DNA from: Hyphococcus luteus
GTDB taxonomy: Bacteria; Pseudomonadota; Alphaproteobacteria; Caulobacterales; Parvularculaceae
NCBI RefSeq assembly: GCF_002943565.1
Contig: NZ_PJCH01000003.1
Location: 70,001 to 134,000 of the forward strand
Reading direction: 5' to 3'
DNA length: 64,000 bases
Below are positions 7,808-16,575 of this stretch, piece by piece (positions within the stretch are counted from its first letter, which is position 1; every line of letters begins with the position of its first letter). The notes below the pieces were generated by a model. That model worked only from the letters and a program-made list of their open reading frames with translations. It was not told where the DNA came from and did not search any database. The translations under genes and the position numbers were made by a program.

Positions 7808-9010
7808 CTATTCCATCCGGTTGCGGTCGCGGAAAGTGACGATCTGCAATTTGTCTTCGCCCACATGATCGCGGATCGTCGCGTCGAGATCGACGATATG
7901 GAAGCGGCTCCATTCGTTCGATTCAACGACGCGGAACATCATCCCCGTGGCGCCGCGCATCACTGCGCCGATCAGCGCCAGATAGACGAGCGAGGCGCCG
8001 GCGAAGAAGCCCAGCGTTTGAAGGCTCGCGCCTTTGACGAAAAGCAGCGCCGCCAGCCCCGCAATCGCGATGCTCGTCAAAAAGAGCCCGCCGGCCCAGT
8101 AAAGCGTCGTATTGCGGCGCACCTGGTAGAATTTGTTGCGCAGGGCGAGCTCGCACAGGAAAAGCCGCATGGCGAACCAGTGATAAGCGAGCGTCCATGA
8201 ACCCGCCTCGTCTTTCAGTTCCTCGCGCTGGGCCATGCGCTTGTCGCGCTCCACGTTGAGGGCTCGCCTTTTCGCCACCTGAAAGTTGTTGTTGATGCGC
8301 GCGAATTTCGACGTGATGTAATTGTCGAGATTCATCAGGTTGCGCTGCTGCACGACCTTATAGGGCCAGGAATAGACGAGAAACGCGAGGAAGACGCCGA
8401 CAAGCGCCGCCGCCGCGAAAATCGCCGCCGGGGCGCCGCCGATCTGCGCCGCGCTGTCCGGTAGCGCCGCGCCGGCGCCCGATTGCAGCAAAAGAACCCC
8501 GGCGCCGAAGACGAGAAGATAAAGCGCCGGCGTCCAGATCAGGAGCATGCGCCGCGTATTGTTATTCAGCGTGCGGCGGAACAGCGTCGTCACCTCGAGA
8601 AAGCGCCGGTCGATGCTGTTCCGGTCGAAACCGAGCGCGGCGTTCAGATACTCCTGCTCGACTTCTTCATAAAAGAAATCGCCGCGCGCGAAGATGGGAA
8701 AGCCGTAACGGTAAAACGCCCTCGCATCGGACGCATACCCGGCCGCCTGCTCCAGGGAGAGTTCCGAGGCCGCCTTTTCCGTGAGGCGCGGGCGCGGCAA
8801 TTGCTTGAAGAGAAATGTCTCAACGCCTGAAGGCGGCTCTTCGCGATATTCCTCTTCCAGAATGTCTGCGCCCGCCGCGCTGGCGATGATCGACCCGCCG
8901 GCGTTGGCCGCCGTGCGGCCCGCCGCTTTCGCGTCGCCTGCGCCGCGTTTTACAAACCGCCCCACAACACGGAACGGCAAAGTCAGCAATCTGATGATAC
9001 GCCCCAGCAT
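7808..9010 (-). CDS. Four-helix membrane protein with long cytoplasmic domains, unknown
   Basis: Not recognised. A 400-residue protein with a basic, amphipathic N-terminus and hydrophobic hairpins near residues 158-178, 192-216, 300-322 and 327-350. A long charged, helical stretch (about 220-280, 'VERDKRMAQREELKDEAG') lies between the two hairpins and is probably cytoplasmic. The start is well supported by GAGGAGGGCGGG before the ATG. Its stop lies 3 nt from the convergent copper chaperone. The layout resembles bacterial stress or ion-related membrane proteins, but nothing specific can be claimed. Confidence 0.75.
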   Translation of the reverse strand: MLGRIIRLLTLPFRVVGRFVKRGAGDAKAAGRTAANAGGSIIASAAGADILEEEYREEPPSGVETFLFKQLPRPRLTEKAASELSLEQAAGYASDARAFYRYGFPIFARGDFFYEEVEQEYLNAALGFDRNSIDRRFLEVTTLFRRTLNNNTRRMLLIWTPALYLLVFGAGVLLLQSGAGAALPDSAAQIGGAPAAIFAAAALVGVFLAFLVYSWPYKVVQQRNLMNLDNYITSKFARINNNFQVAKRRALNVERDKRMAQREELKDEAGSWTLAYHWFAMRLFLCELALRNKFYQVRRNTTLYWAGGLFLTSIAIAGLAALLFVKGASLQTLGFFAGASLVYLALIGAVMRGATGMMFRVVESNEWSRFHIVDLDATIRDHVGEDKLQIVTFRDRNRME

Positions 9011-9229
9011 AACCCGCCCTCCTCTCTCATTTTTCTTTTAAGAGATGGGGGTGCGGGCGGCTTTGTTCAATAAAGAGACTGCTTTTAGGACAGCGCGTGA
9101 AACAAAAACTTCACATTGAACGCACGCACGTTGAACAATGTCTGATCTGTTCAGCGATTTTCCAAAGACAGGCCCTTCGCGCTGTGGAAACCGGTTGCGC
9201 AAAACCGCGGCAAGCGGATAGATCACGGC

Positions 9230-9967
9230 ATGAAACATCTTCTGACCGCGCTTTGCGCCGCAATCGCGGCGGCGTCTTCTTTCGCATTTGCGAACGACGC
9301 CGCCAGCAACACAGCATGTGAAACCGCTTCGCTTTCCACAAAGGCGGATGTCACCACGTCCGCCGGATCATCCTACAAGGTCGAAACCTATTACCGCACG
9401 CCCGGCGAAGCGGCAGCGCGCTTCATCACCGACAAACCGGCGCTTATGGCGGTCGAAGGCCCGCTCGTGTGGGTGCGAAGCGCCGAAGGCGACATGCTCG
9501 CCGGCGAAAACGAGCGCCGCTTCGTCATCGGCCATCAGTTTCACGCCCTCGCCTTTTATTTCGACGACATCATGTCGGATGTAACGGCGATCAAAGGAAT
9601 CGACTTCAAGGACGGAAACTATAAAGGCCGCAAAGGCGTCTATCCGGGTGGCGGCGAAGCGACGCTTGCCATCGGCAAAAACAAGCGGCCCCTCGGCCTT
9701 CTCCTCGAGCTGCCGGACGAAACGCGCATCGAAGTCGCTTATGAAGACTGGCGCGAAACGCCTTCAGGAAAGACGGCGCCCTACGCCGTCACGATTTCCC
9801 ATAACGGAACGATCTTCAATTACCGCTACACGGAGGTGACCTTCGCGACCGGCGGCGCCGCGGCTTTTCAGGAGGCCTATCCCGCGCCAACGATCGGCGC
9901 CGTCGCCGATTACCGCGCGGCCCGCGCGAAAGAAGCGGCGGCCTGCGATAGCGGCGCCGACGACTAG
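9230..9967 (+). CDS. Secreted protein, unknown function
   Basis: Not recognised. A 245-residue protein with a classical Sec signal peptide (basic start, hydrophobic core, cleavage near residue 21 after 'FAFA'). The mature part is rich in short beta-strand segments, for example 'YKVETYYRTPGEAAARFI' and 'PYAVTISHNGTIFNYRYTEV'. Two cysteines, near residue 30 and close to the C-terminus, could form a disulphide. A periplasmic or LolA-like lipid-contacting fold is possible, but the similarity is too weak to claim. It has its own upstream region of 219 nt, shared with the divergent membrane gene. Confidence 0.75.
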   Translation: MKHLLTALCAAIAAASSFAFANDAASNTACETASLSTKADVTTSAGSSYKVETYYRTPGEAAARFITDKPALMAVEGPLVWVRSAEGDMLAGENERRFVIGHQFHALAFYFDDIMSDVTAIKGIDFKDGNYKGRKGVYPGGGEATLAIGKNKRPLGLLLELPDETRIEVAYEDWRETPSGKTAPYAVTISHNGTIFNYRYTEVTFATGGAAAFQEAYPAPTIGAVADYRAARAKEAAACDSGADD

Positions 9968-10021
9968 AAATCCCGGCGCCGCCCTTTCCCTCCCGCAAAG
10001 GCGGAGCTAAAAGCGCCCGCC

Positions 10022-11902
10022 ATGTTGCATATCAACGATCTCACCTACGCCATTGAGGGCCGCGTCCTGTTCGATCAGGCGACGGCGGCGATCTCCGACG
10101 GCTGGAAGGCGGGCTTTGTCGGCGCCAACGGCTCAGGCAAGTCGACCCTGCTGAAGATCATCAAAGGCGAGATTTATACGGGCGGCGACGAGATTTCGAT
10201 CCGTAAGAACCGCCGCCTCGGCTCGGTGGACCAGGAGGCGCCCTCCTCCGACATCTCGCTCCTCGACACGGTGCTGCGTGAGGACAAGGAGCGCGCAGCG
10301 CTGACCGCCGAAGCCGAAACCGCGACCGATCCCCACCGCATCGCGGAGATCCAGACGCGCCTCGCCGATATCGACGCCTATTCGGCCGAAGCGCGCGCCG
10401 GCGCCATCCTCTCGGGGCTAGGCTTCTCGGCGGAAGACCAGAAACGCGCCTGTTCGGAGTTCTCCGGCGGCTGGCGCATGCGCGTCGCGCTCGCCGGCGT
10501 TCTGTTCTCCGCGCCGGATCTTCTCCTGCTCGACGAGCCCACCAACTATCTCGATCTAGAAGGGACGATCTGGCTCGAAGCCTATCTGAGGCGCTATCCT
10601 TATACGGCGCTGATCGTCTCCCACGACCGCTCGCTTTTGAACAACGCCGTCACGCACATCATGGCGCTCGAAGGCGGCAAGCTGTCGGTGCATGCGGGCG
10701 GCTTCGACTCTTATGAAAAGAAACGCGCCGAAGCGCGCGCCCAGGCCGCCTCCTTCAAGGCGCGCCAGGATGCGCGCCGGCGGCACATGCAGTCTTTCGT
10801 GGACCGTTTCCGCGCCAAGGCGTCGAAAGCCAAACAGGCGCAAAGCCGCATCAAGATGCTCGAAAAGATGGAGGAAGTCGCCGAACCGATTTCCGAACGC
10901 ACGGTTCCTTTTCACTTCCCGAACCCGAAGCCGATGGCCCCGCCGATCATCCGCATCGTCGAGGGCGAGCTTGGTTACGAGGAGGGAAAGCCGGTCCTCA
11001 GCAAAGTCAATCTGCGTCTCGACAATGACGATCGCATTACGATTCTCGGGCCCAATGGCGAAGGCAAGTCGACCCTCGTCAAGACCATGTCCGGACGCCT
11101 GCCGCTGCTCGGCGGCAATGTCTACAAACACAAGAAACTACAGATCGCCTATTTTGCCCAGCATCAGCTCGATGAATTAAAGCCGAAACAGTCGGCTTAC
11201 GATCATGTGCGCGCGCTCATTCCCGAGGCGACGGAAGCCGAAACGCGGTCGGCGGCGGCGCGTCTCGGCTTCGGTCCGGACAAGGCCGATGTGAAAGTCG
11301 AAAAACTTTCCGGCGGGGAGAAGGCGCGGCTGCTTTTAGGGCTCATCACCTTTCACGGCGCCCATCTTCTCATTCTCGACGAGCCGACGAACCATCTCGA
11401 CATGGGCGCGCGCGAAGCCCTGGTCGAAGCGCTCAACGATTTTCAGGGCGCGGTTCTTCTGATCACCCATGACGCGCATCTCGCTTCCGCCGTCGCGGAC
11501 CGTTTGTGGCTTGTGAACAAGGGCAAGGCCGAGCCCTATGACGGCGATCTTTCCGATTATCGCGAGCTCATTCTCGCCGCCAACCGGACCGCCGCGAAAG
11601 AAAGCCCGGCGAGAGCGGCCGTCAATGAGCGGGAGGTCGCGCGCAAAAGCGCCGCCGAAACCCGCCTCGCCCTGCAGCCCCTGAAGAAAAATGCCGAAGA
11701 CGCCGAAACCCGTCTCGACAAGTTGAACGACACGCTGCGCCGGCTCGACGACGCGCTCGCCGAGCCGGGACTATATGAAAAGAACCTGGCGCGCGCCACA
11801 AAGCTGCAAAAAGAACGCGCGGCGCTCGTCAGCGCTATTGAACAGACGGAAACGGACTGGCTCGCCGCGCTTGAGGCCTATGAAGAGGCGAAAACGCTTT
11901 AG
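10022..11902 (+). CDS. ABC-F family ATPase
   Basis: Soluble dual-ATPase of the ABC-F family, whose members act on ribosomes rather than as transporters. Length 626. Domain 1 has Walker A 'GANGSGKST' (34-42), signature 'FSGGWRMR' and Walker B 'LLLLDEPTNYLD'. Domain 2 has 'GPNGEGKST' (about 344-352), signature 'LSGGEKAR' and 'LILDEPTNHLD'. The linker between them is basic and helical, and residues 540-626 form a coiled coil. This build matches the YheS/Uup group. There is no membrane segment. It starts at ATG 10022 with a moderate GGAG upstream. The stop overlaps that of the convergent gene by 4 nt. Confidence 0.93.
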   Translation: MLHINDLTYAIEGRVLFDQATAAISDGWKAGFVGANGSGKSTLLKIIKGEIYTGGDEISIRKNRRLGSVDQEAPSSDISLLDTVLREDKERAALTAEAETATDPHRIAEIQTRLADIDAYSAEARAGAILSGLGFSAEDQKRACSEFSGGWRMRVALAGVLFSAPDLLLLDEPTNYLDLEGTIWLEAYLRRYPYTALIVSHDRSLLNNAVTHIMALEGGKLSVHAGGFDSYEKKRAEARAQAASFKARQDARRRHMQSFVDRFRAKASKAKQAQSRIKMLEKMEEVAEPISERTVPFHFPNPKPMAPPIIRIVEGELGYEEGKPVLSKVNLRLDNDDRITILGPNGEGKSTLVKTMSGRLPLLGGNVYKHKKLQIAYFAQHQLDELKPKQSAYDHVRALIPEATEAETRSAAARLGFGPDKADVKVEKLSGGEKARLLLGLITFHGAHLLILDEPTNHLDMGAREALVEALNDFQGAVLLITHDAHLASAVADRLWLVNKGKAEPYDGDLSDYRELILAANRTAAKESPARAAVNEREVARKSAAETRLALQPLKKNAEDAETRLDKLNDTLRRLDDALAEPGLYEKNLARATKLQKERAALVSAIEQTETDWLAALEAYEEAKTL

Positions 11903-12315
11903 TTTTCGTCCTCCGGCTTTTCTTCCTCAGCGCCGGGATTCCATTCATAAATATTCTGAATGACGCAGGCGCCGGTGACGCCGAAACCGCTGCTGAACGC
12001 CTCGACCCTTTCGCCGCGACGCCGGCAATCGGCGCCATAATTGTAGAATACCGGAACCGAAGCCCCTGGCCCCAGATCGCCGCACCCCCGGGAAAAGACG
12101 AGCAGATATTTTCGCCGCATCGTGCCGGTCACAAAGGCGTCTTTGCCGCCGATGCGGACATAACCGCCCGACGCAGCGGCCGTTTGCGAAAAACAGGCCC
12201 GCTTCACTTCCGCGCCGATGCGCGGGTCGCTTTCAGGATCGAACGCCTCGCGCTCTGCAGTCGCACAGCCGCCGATCGTCAGGAAGATGACGCAAACAGT
12301 CATAAACTTGGGCAT
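11899..12315 (-). CDS. DUF6491-type lipoprotein
   Basis: A small (138-residue) predicted lipoprotein: short hydrophobic leader, then 'IGGC' at residues 14-17. The mature part has several cysteines, 'RGCGDLGPG' and 'GADCRRRGE', and ends in an acidic tail 'EEEKPEDEN'. The pattern fits DUF6491, an alphaproteobacterial family of unknown role. The ATG at 12315 is preferred over a GTG at 12324, because the signal peptide then has normal length; an ATG at 12303 is the alternative. The four-base overlap with the ABC-F stop leaves no room for a terminator. Confidence 0.7.
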   Translation of the reverse strand: MPKFMTVCVIFLTIGGCATAEREAFDPESDPRIGAEVKRACFSQTAAASGGYVRIGGKDAFVTGTMRRKYLLVFSRGCGDLGPGASVPVFYNYGADCRRRGERVEAFSSGFGVTGACVIQNIYEWNPGAEEEKPEDEN

Positions 12316-12374
12316 ATACGCCACGCAGTATCTCCTCGACTAAAACCCATTGCTGAACTTACTCGTTTTTATAC

Positions 12375-13196
12375 TTATGCGTCTGTTGTCGAGCCGCGAG
12401 CTTTTTTGTTTTTTTCAGCTTCCCTCAGCATCTCAATTCGCTTCTTACTTTTTTCAGCATTAAACACAAAACGCTCATCATCCCTTTTCAAGAATAGAAA
12501 ATCTAGCTGGTTCGGCGCGTAGGCGCGAGCATTCAACACATCGTATATTTCGAACCCGTACTCAGCCATTAATGCGATCGTCGCGGAAATCGGCCGCACG
12601 CCTACAAATATCTTCTTGATTTGACATTCCGCAATAACAAATTCGACTTTGTCCATTATACTAGAACAGCCTAGCAAACAGTCATATTCATGCCCCTCAA
12701 TATCTATCTTCAAACCATACGGTCCATCATAACCATACTCCTGCGTCAGCTCGTCGAGGCGACGAACCTTCACTGGAACGGCGTTCGATGCATCGAGATG
12801 GAGACCCGCACGCGACTTCAAGCTAAAATGGCCGGTTATCGGCGTAAGAGGAACTTCTATTTGGGCATCTTCCTTGCCAGCAGCAATGATATGAGCATCA
12901 AAGTCAACCTTAGGCCACTTTTTCTTGATAGCATCTATGTGATGGCCCAATGGTTCAACAAGCACAATTTTCCTATCTAAAAATGTCTGGTATAGTTCAG
13001 GCGTGCCTCTATTCACACCAACATCGAATATTGTCTTAGCCTCAAACCCTAACTGTCGCAGATACCGAGCCGTAAATTTATCGCGAAAGGCGATGATGCC
13101 TCGTTGCTTTAAAGCTGCAGTAAAATCCTTGAAATTTCTGCCCTTCAAACCATCATTGGCCTTGAAAAGAGCTTCCACAGCATCGGCGATATTCAT
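12375..13196 (-). CDS. FkbM family methyltransferase
   Basis: SAM-dependent methyltransferase of the FkbM family (273 residues), enzymes that often methylate sugars in surface glycans or natural products. The SAM-binding motif is 'IFDVGVNRGT' and the second conserved block is 'YGLKIDIEGHEYDCL', the hallmark 'K-D-x-E-G-x-E' strand. The ATG at 13194-13196 has AGGGA about 8 nt upstream; an upstream extension of 28 residues looks spurious. The gene is clearly AT-richer than its neighbours and uses codons they avoid, which suggests recent transfer. No glycosyltransferase is adjacent, so its substrate is unknown. Confidence 0.85.
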   Translation of the reverse strand: MNIADAVEALFKANDGLKGRNFKDFTAALKQRGIIAFRDKFTARYLRQLGFEAKTIFDVGVNRGTPELYQTFLDRKIVLVEPLGHHIDAIKKKWPKVDFDAHIIAAGKEDAQIEVPLTPITGHFSLKSRAGLHLDASNAVPVKVRRLDELTQEYGYDGPYGLKIDIEGHEYDCLLGCSSIMDKVEFVIAECQIKKIFVGVRPISATIALMAEYGFEIYDVLNARAYAPNQLDFLFLKRDDERFVFNAEKSKKRIEMLREAEKNKKARGSTTDA

Positions 13197-13432
13197 AAGA
13201 AAATCCCTATTTTTTAGCGTTGAGCACCGGTCCCGCTGACGAGCGGCGGAACGCGTTTTTCTCTTTGTGCAACTTCGCATTTAACGCCCACAAGCAAAAA
13301 GGTCACCCAATTCTTATACATATTCGCCTCGCTCACTCGCCCCGCGCCATGCTAGCTTGCGCGCCGGAATGCGCCAAGCTAAGGAGCGATCGCTCGTTTT
13401 GAGCGCGCGGGCCGCGAAAGAGGATCGAAGGC

Positions 13433-13726
13433 ATGAAAAAAGCCGAAGACTGCCAGAGCATGGACGAAGTGCGGGCCGAGATCGACCGGGTCGATCAGGC
13501 GCTGGTCGATCTTCTCGCCGAGCGCTGGACCTATGTGGACCGAGCCTGGGTTTTCAAACGGTCGCCCGACGAGGCGTCGGTGCCCTGGCGCAATCAGGAC
13601 GTCATCGAAAAGGTTCGCGCGCGCGCCGAGACCGCCGGCATGCCCGCCGAAATGGCCGAGGCGCTGTGGCGGCTCATCATCGGCTGGGGCATCCAGTACG
13701 AAGAAGAACGCCTGAAACAAAAATAG
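13433..13726 (+). CDS. Chorismate mutase (AroQ class)
   Basis: A 97-residue all-helical AroQ-fold protein that would convert chorismate to prephenate for Phe/Tyr synthesis, or act as an isochorismate lyase-like variant. The start 'EVRAEIDRVDQALVDLLAERW' is the typical first helix with Arg and the D-x-x-L-x-x-L-L-x-x-R pattern. A loop 'SPDEASVPWRNQDVI' follows, then the closing helix 'MAEALWRLIIGWGIQYE'. No prephenate dehydratase domain is fused. GAGGATCGAAGGC precedes the ATG. The two variants cannot be separated from sequence alone. Confidence 0.88.
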   Translation: MKKAEDCQSMDEVRAEIDRVDQALVDLLAERWTYVDRAWVFKRSPDEASVPWRNQDVIEKVRARAETAGMPAEMAEALWRLIIGWGIQYEEERLKQK

Positions 13727-13844
13727 GCCGCGCGGCCCCCGGCACAATTCCTGAAAAATAATTCCCCTACGGCCTTCTTCGCCTCTGGCGCAGGGCCTTA
13801 AACCTCTTACATGCCTCGCTTATTCACAAGGGGCGCTTTTTTAA

Positions 13845-14780
13845 ATGATCTGGCTTTCCATTATCGCGGGCCTTGTCCTCCTCACCATTGGGGCGGAGGC
13901 GCTGGTCAGGGGCGCCTCGGCGCTGGCGCGCCGCTTCGGCCTGTCGGAGTTGTTGATCGGCATCACCCTGGTCGGCTTTGGCACCTCCTCACCGGAACTC
14001 GTCTCCAGCCTCGCCGCCGCCTTCGCGGGCTCGCCCGGCGTCGCCGTGGGCAATGTGGTCGGCTCGAACATCGCCAACATTCTTTTGATCCTCGGGGCAT
14101 CGGCGCTGATCGCGCCCATCGCCGTACAATCCGACGGTTTGCGCCGGGACGCGCCCGCCCTCGCGCTGGCGACGCTCGCCATGATCGGCGTCGCCCTCAC
14201 CGGCGAATTCGGCCGCATTGCCGGCGGCGTCTTTCTCGCCGGTCTCGCCGCCTATCTGGCGCTCGCTTACATCACCGAAAAGCGCGCCGCCGACAAAGGC
14301 CTTCTCGACATCCCCCATGAAACGCCTGGCGCCGTCCTGCCTTCCATTGCGCTCAGTCTCGCCGGCCTCGCCTTGCTCGCTTTCGGCGCGAAGCTGCTCG
14401 TCTCAGGCGCTATCGAAGTCGCGACCGCGCTTTCCGTCTCCGAAACGCTCATCGGCCTCACCATAGTGGCGGTGGGCACGTCGCTGCCCGAACTCGTCAC
14501 CTCGGTCGTCGCCAGCCTGCGCGGCAAGAGCGGCCTCGCGCTCGGCAATGTCGTCGGCTCGAATATCTACAACAGTCTCGGCATTCTCGGCGCGACGGCG
14601 CTCATTCATCCTGTGGCGGCGCCGCCGGCCATCGTGCGTTTCGACAACTGGGTGATGCTCGCGGCGACGGCGGCGCTGATCCTCTTCGCCTTTACGCGCA
14701 GCCGTATCGAACGCTGGGAAGGCGCGCTTCTCGCCGTCTGCTACGCCGCCTATATCGGTTTTCTCGTTTTTAACGCCTAA
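13845..14780 (+). CDS. Calcium/sodium antiporter (CaCA family, YrbG-like)
   Basis: Inner-membrane Ca2+/Na+ exchanger of 311 residues with ten hydrophobic helices in two inverted halves. The two alpha-repeats are clear: 'GFGTSSPELVSS' (about 44-55) and 'AVGTSLPELVTS' (about 210-221), each with the ion-binding G-T-S-x-P-E. Each is followed by 'GNVVGSNI', also repeated. Length and layout match YrbG-like proteins. It starts 118 nt after the chorismate mutase gene, so it may have its own promoter. Its TAA overlaps the convergent DksA-like TAG by 4 nt. Confidence 0.93.
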   Translation: MIWLSIIAGLVLLTIGAEALVRGASALARRFGLSELLIGITLVGFGTSSPELVSSLAAAFAGSPGVAVGNVVGSNIANILLILGASALIAPIAVQSDGLRRDAPALALATLAMIGVALTGEFGRIAGGVFLAGLAAYLALAYITEKRAADKGLLDIPHETPGAVLPSIALSLAGLALLAFGAKLLVSGAIEVATALSVSETLIGLTIVAVGTSLPELVTSVVASLRGKSGLALGNVVGSNIYNSLGILGATALIHPVAAPPAIVRFDNWVMLAATAALILFAFTRSRIERWEGALLAVCYAAYIGFLVFNA

Positions 14781-15118
14781 CCCTTGCCGGCGCAGGGCGC
14801 ACAGCGCGTCGCCGTCAAATCGATCTCAAGGCGTTTCGGCGCAATTTCCTCGCCGCATTCGGCGCAATAGCCATATTCGCCGTCTTCGATGCGCGCGAGC
14901 GCCGCCTCTATCCGACGCAGTTCGCCGATCCGGCGCGCCTCCTGCGCATTGGCCATGGCTTGCTGTTGCAAGGCGTCTTGGCGCGACAGGCGCCCGACCG
15001 ATTGCTGATCGAGTTCGACAGGTTTGCGCGAGTCCTTTGCGCCCGCGGAGAGACTTTGCAGCTCCTCCCGGCGCGCTTCGAGCTTCGCGCGAAAATGATC
15101 CAGCGTCGCCTGGTCCAT
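14777..15118 (-). CDS. DksA/TraR-type C4 zinc-finger protein
   Basis: A 113-residue member of the DksA/TraR family. Two N-terminal helices form a coiled coil (about 5-75) and the C-terminus carries a C4 zinc finger, 'CAEC' at 85-88 and 'CAPC' at 106-109. Family members bind in the RNA polymerase secondary channel and shape stringent or stress responses. The protein is shorter than true DksA (about 150) and the coiled-coil tip is 'QSVGRLSRQDALQQQ' rather than the usual D-x-x-D-x-A, so it is probably a paralogue with a different job. The ATG at 15118 gives the normal start 'MDQATLDHFR'. It lies 4 nt after holC. Confidence 0.85.
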   Translation of the reverse strand: MDQATLDHFRAKLEARREELQSLSAGAKDSRKPVELDQQSVGRLSRQDALQQQAMANAQEARRIGELRRIEAALARIEDGEYGYCAECGEEIAPKRLEIDLTATRCAPCAGKG

Positions 15119-15122
15119 GACT

Positions 15123-15572
15123 TTAGTTCTGCTTTTCCCAGCGCCCTTCGGGCGACTGTTTCCAGTAAGCGACGTCGTGGCCCGCCGCCTTCGCCTCTTT
15201 CCAGAAGCCCCGCGCATCGGCCAGCGCATCCTCGTCGCGGCCGTCGAAAATCGTCACGCAGCGCGTAAAGCCGCCAAGAGAGTCGGCTTTGGCTTTTGCG
15301 TTGTCGGTGAGGAACAGAATATCCGCATGGTTCGGAACGTCCTCGCCTTCGGTGAGCCAGACTGGCTGGCCCTCTCCCTCCCCCGCCGCGGCGTGCGGCA
15401 GGAAGGACTCTTCGCGATAGGTCCACAGATAGGTGTCGAGCGCCTCGACGCGCTCGCGCGAACCGGCGCGCACCACCGCCTTCCAGCCGCGCTCCAGCGT
15501 CTTTTCAAGAAGCCCCGGCAAGACGTCTTCAAGCCGTCCGCGTTCGAGATGGTAAAACATCACTTCGGTCAT
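15123..15572 (-). CDS. holC: DNA polymerase III chi subunit
   Basis: HolC (149 residues), the clamp-loader chi subunit that links DNA polymerase III to SSB. The start 'MTEVMFYHLERGRLEDVLPGLL' and the later 'YLWTYREESFLPHAAAGE' (about 50-66) with 'LFLTDN' are the family's conserved blocks. The chosen ATG overlaps the upstream TGA in an ATGA, showing translational coupling with the PNPOx-like gene; a longer frame upstream is a shadow. holC next to pepA, with lpt genes divergent, is a common proteobacterial order, although here two genes lie between pepA and holC. Confidence 0.92.
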   Translation of the reverse strand: MTEVMFYHLERGRLEDVLPGLLEKTLERGWKAVVRAGSRERVEALDTYLWTYREESFLPHAAAGEGEGQPVWLTEGEDVPNHADILFLTDNAKAKADSLGGFTRCVTIFDGRDEDALADARGFWKEAKAAGHDVAYWKQSPEGRWEKQN

Positions 15573-16120
15573 TCGACCTGCTCCGACAGCGCCGTTTCGA
15601 AACCGTCGATGCTTTTCATGTTCTTCTCGCGCCAATAATCGGCGATTCCATCCGGCCCTTTCGCCTCAGTCCATTGTGTCAGGATCGGGCGCTGACGCAC
15701 AAGCTTCATCTCTGGCACGGCGAAACCGCAGCTTGTCTGAACGCTTTCAATATCGATGAAAACCACCTGCCGCGCGCCGGTGTTGGCAGGAAAAAGCGAT
15801 TTCGATTGCTCGAACGCAGCAGAGCCGCGCGGCGCACAGCGTCCGCGCCCGTAAAGACGCAGGATCAGCGGTTTCTTCTCATAGCTGTTGAACATGACGG
15901 TGATGCGCCCGTCACGTTTGAGATGCGCGTCGGTTTCATTGCCGCTGCCGGTGAGATTCAAAAATGCGCAAGCCGTCGGCGAAAACACGCGAAAACTGTC
16001 GAGACCCTTGGGCGACAGATTAATACGCCCATCCGCCGCAGCGGTTGCGACGAAGAACATGGGCTGGCGTTCGATGAACGCAATCTGTTCGTCCGTCAAC
16101 GCTTTAAAGAAACTCGCCAT
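15569..16120 (-). CDS. Pyridoxamine 5'-phosphate oxidase-family flavoprotein
   Basis: A 183-residue split-barrel protein of the PNPOx-like group that binds FMN (or F420/heme in related groups). Visible blocks are 'PMFFVATAAADGRINLSPKG', 'DRGxx'-like Asp near 'AFLNLTGSGNETDAHL', and 'RLYGRGRCAPRG'. It is not true PdxH: it is shorter at the C-terminus and lacks the pyridoxine-binding end. Similar proteins are usually called pyridoxamine 5'-phosphate oxidase family and have no set substrate. It is followed by holC with a 4 nt overlap. Confidence 0.82.
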   Translation of the reverse strand: MASFFKALTDEQIAFIERQPMFFVATAAADGRINLSPKGLDSFRVFSPTACAFLNLTGSGNETDAHLKRDGRITVMFNSYEKKPLILRLYGRGRCAPRGSAAFEQSKSLFPANTGARQVVFIDIESVQTSCGFAVPEMKLVRQRPILTQWTEAKGPDGIADYWREKNMKSIDGFETALSEQVE

Positions 16121-16123
16121 GAT

Positions 16124-16558
16124 CTATTCCTTCAAGGCCGCCCGCAATTTCTCAACGCGTTTCCGGTTGGCGCCCATATCGCCATAGCCAACGCGCGAGG
16201 CGGAGCGGATATGAACTTGCGTCTCAGCCTTGCGGAATTCCACATCGTCCACAAAGCCCATGAGCGGCGACGAAAACTCCGCCGCGACATAGCCCTCGCG
16301 CACATCGACGATGCGCCCGCCCTGACGCTCGATCGCGTCCGGGATTTTGTCCCAGGCCTCAAGCGGCAGCGGCGCCGTTTTGTGGCTTTCCGGCGCGCCC
16401 GCCTCGCTTGAAACGCAATTGGGCGAGGACGGACAGGGCGCCAGCCGGCCCTCGACGAGGCCCGGCGAGGCGCCGCTTTTCGATTTCAGGGCGAGCATGA
16501 AAAATGCGCCGGCGCCGGCGATCAGCAAAACGAGAACGATAACGCTGATGATTTTCAT
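16124..16558 (-). CDS. DUF1499 domain protein, membrane-anchored
   Basis: A 144-residue protein with an N-terminal transmembrane helix (residues 2-24) and a DUF1499 domain. The domain signature is 'CPSSPNCVSSEA' at about 42-53, then 'AEFSSPLMGFVDDVEF' (about 94-109) and 'VGYGDMGANRKRVE'. The pair of cysteines in 'CPSSPNC' is conserved in this family, whose function is unknown. The ATG at 16558 gives the hydrophobic leader at the very start. It lies 17 nt downstream of pepA and 3 nt upstream of the PNPOx-like gene, so all are likely cotranscribed. Confidence 0.85.
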   Translation of the reverse strand: MKIISVIVLVLLIAGAGAFFMLALKSKSGASPGLVEGRLAPCPSSPNCVSSEAGAPESHKTAPLPLEAWDKIPDAIERQGGRIVDVREGYVAAEFSSPLMGFVDDVEFRKAETQVHIRSASRVGYGDMGANRKRVEKLRAALKE

Positions 16559-16575
16559 GCCCGGCCTCCGCCGTT

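Noticed and set aside
12690-12980. A 96-residue plus-strand frame inside the FkbM gene
   Set aside because: It is in the AT-rich region where long frames are easy to get, and is antisense to the supported FkbM gene.
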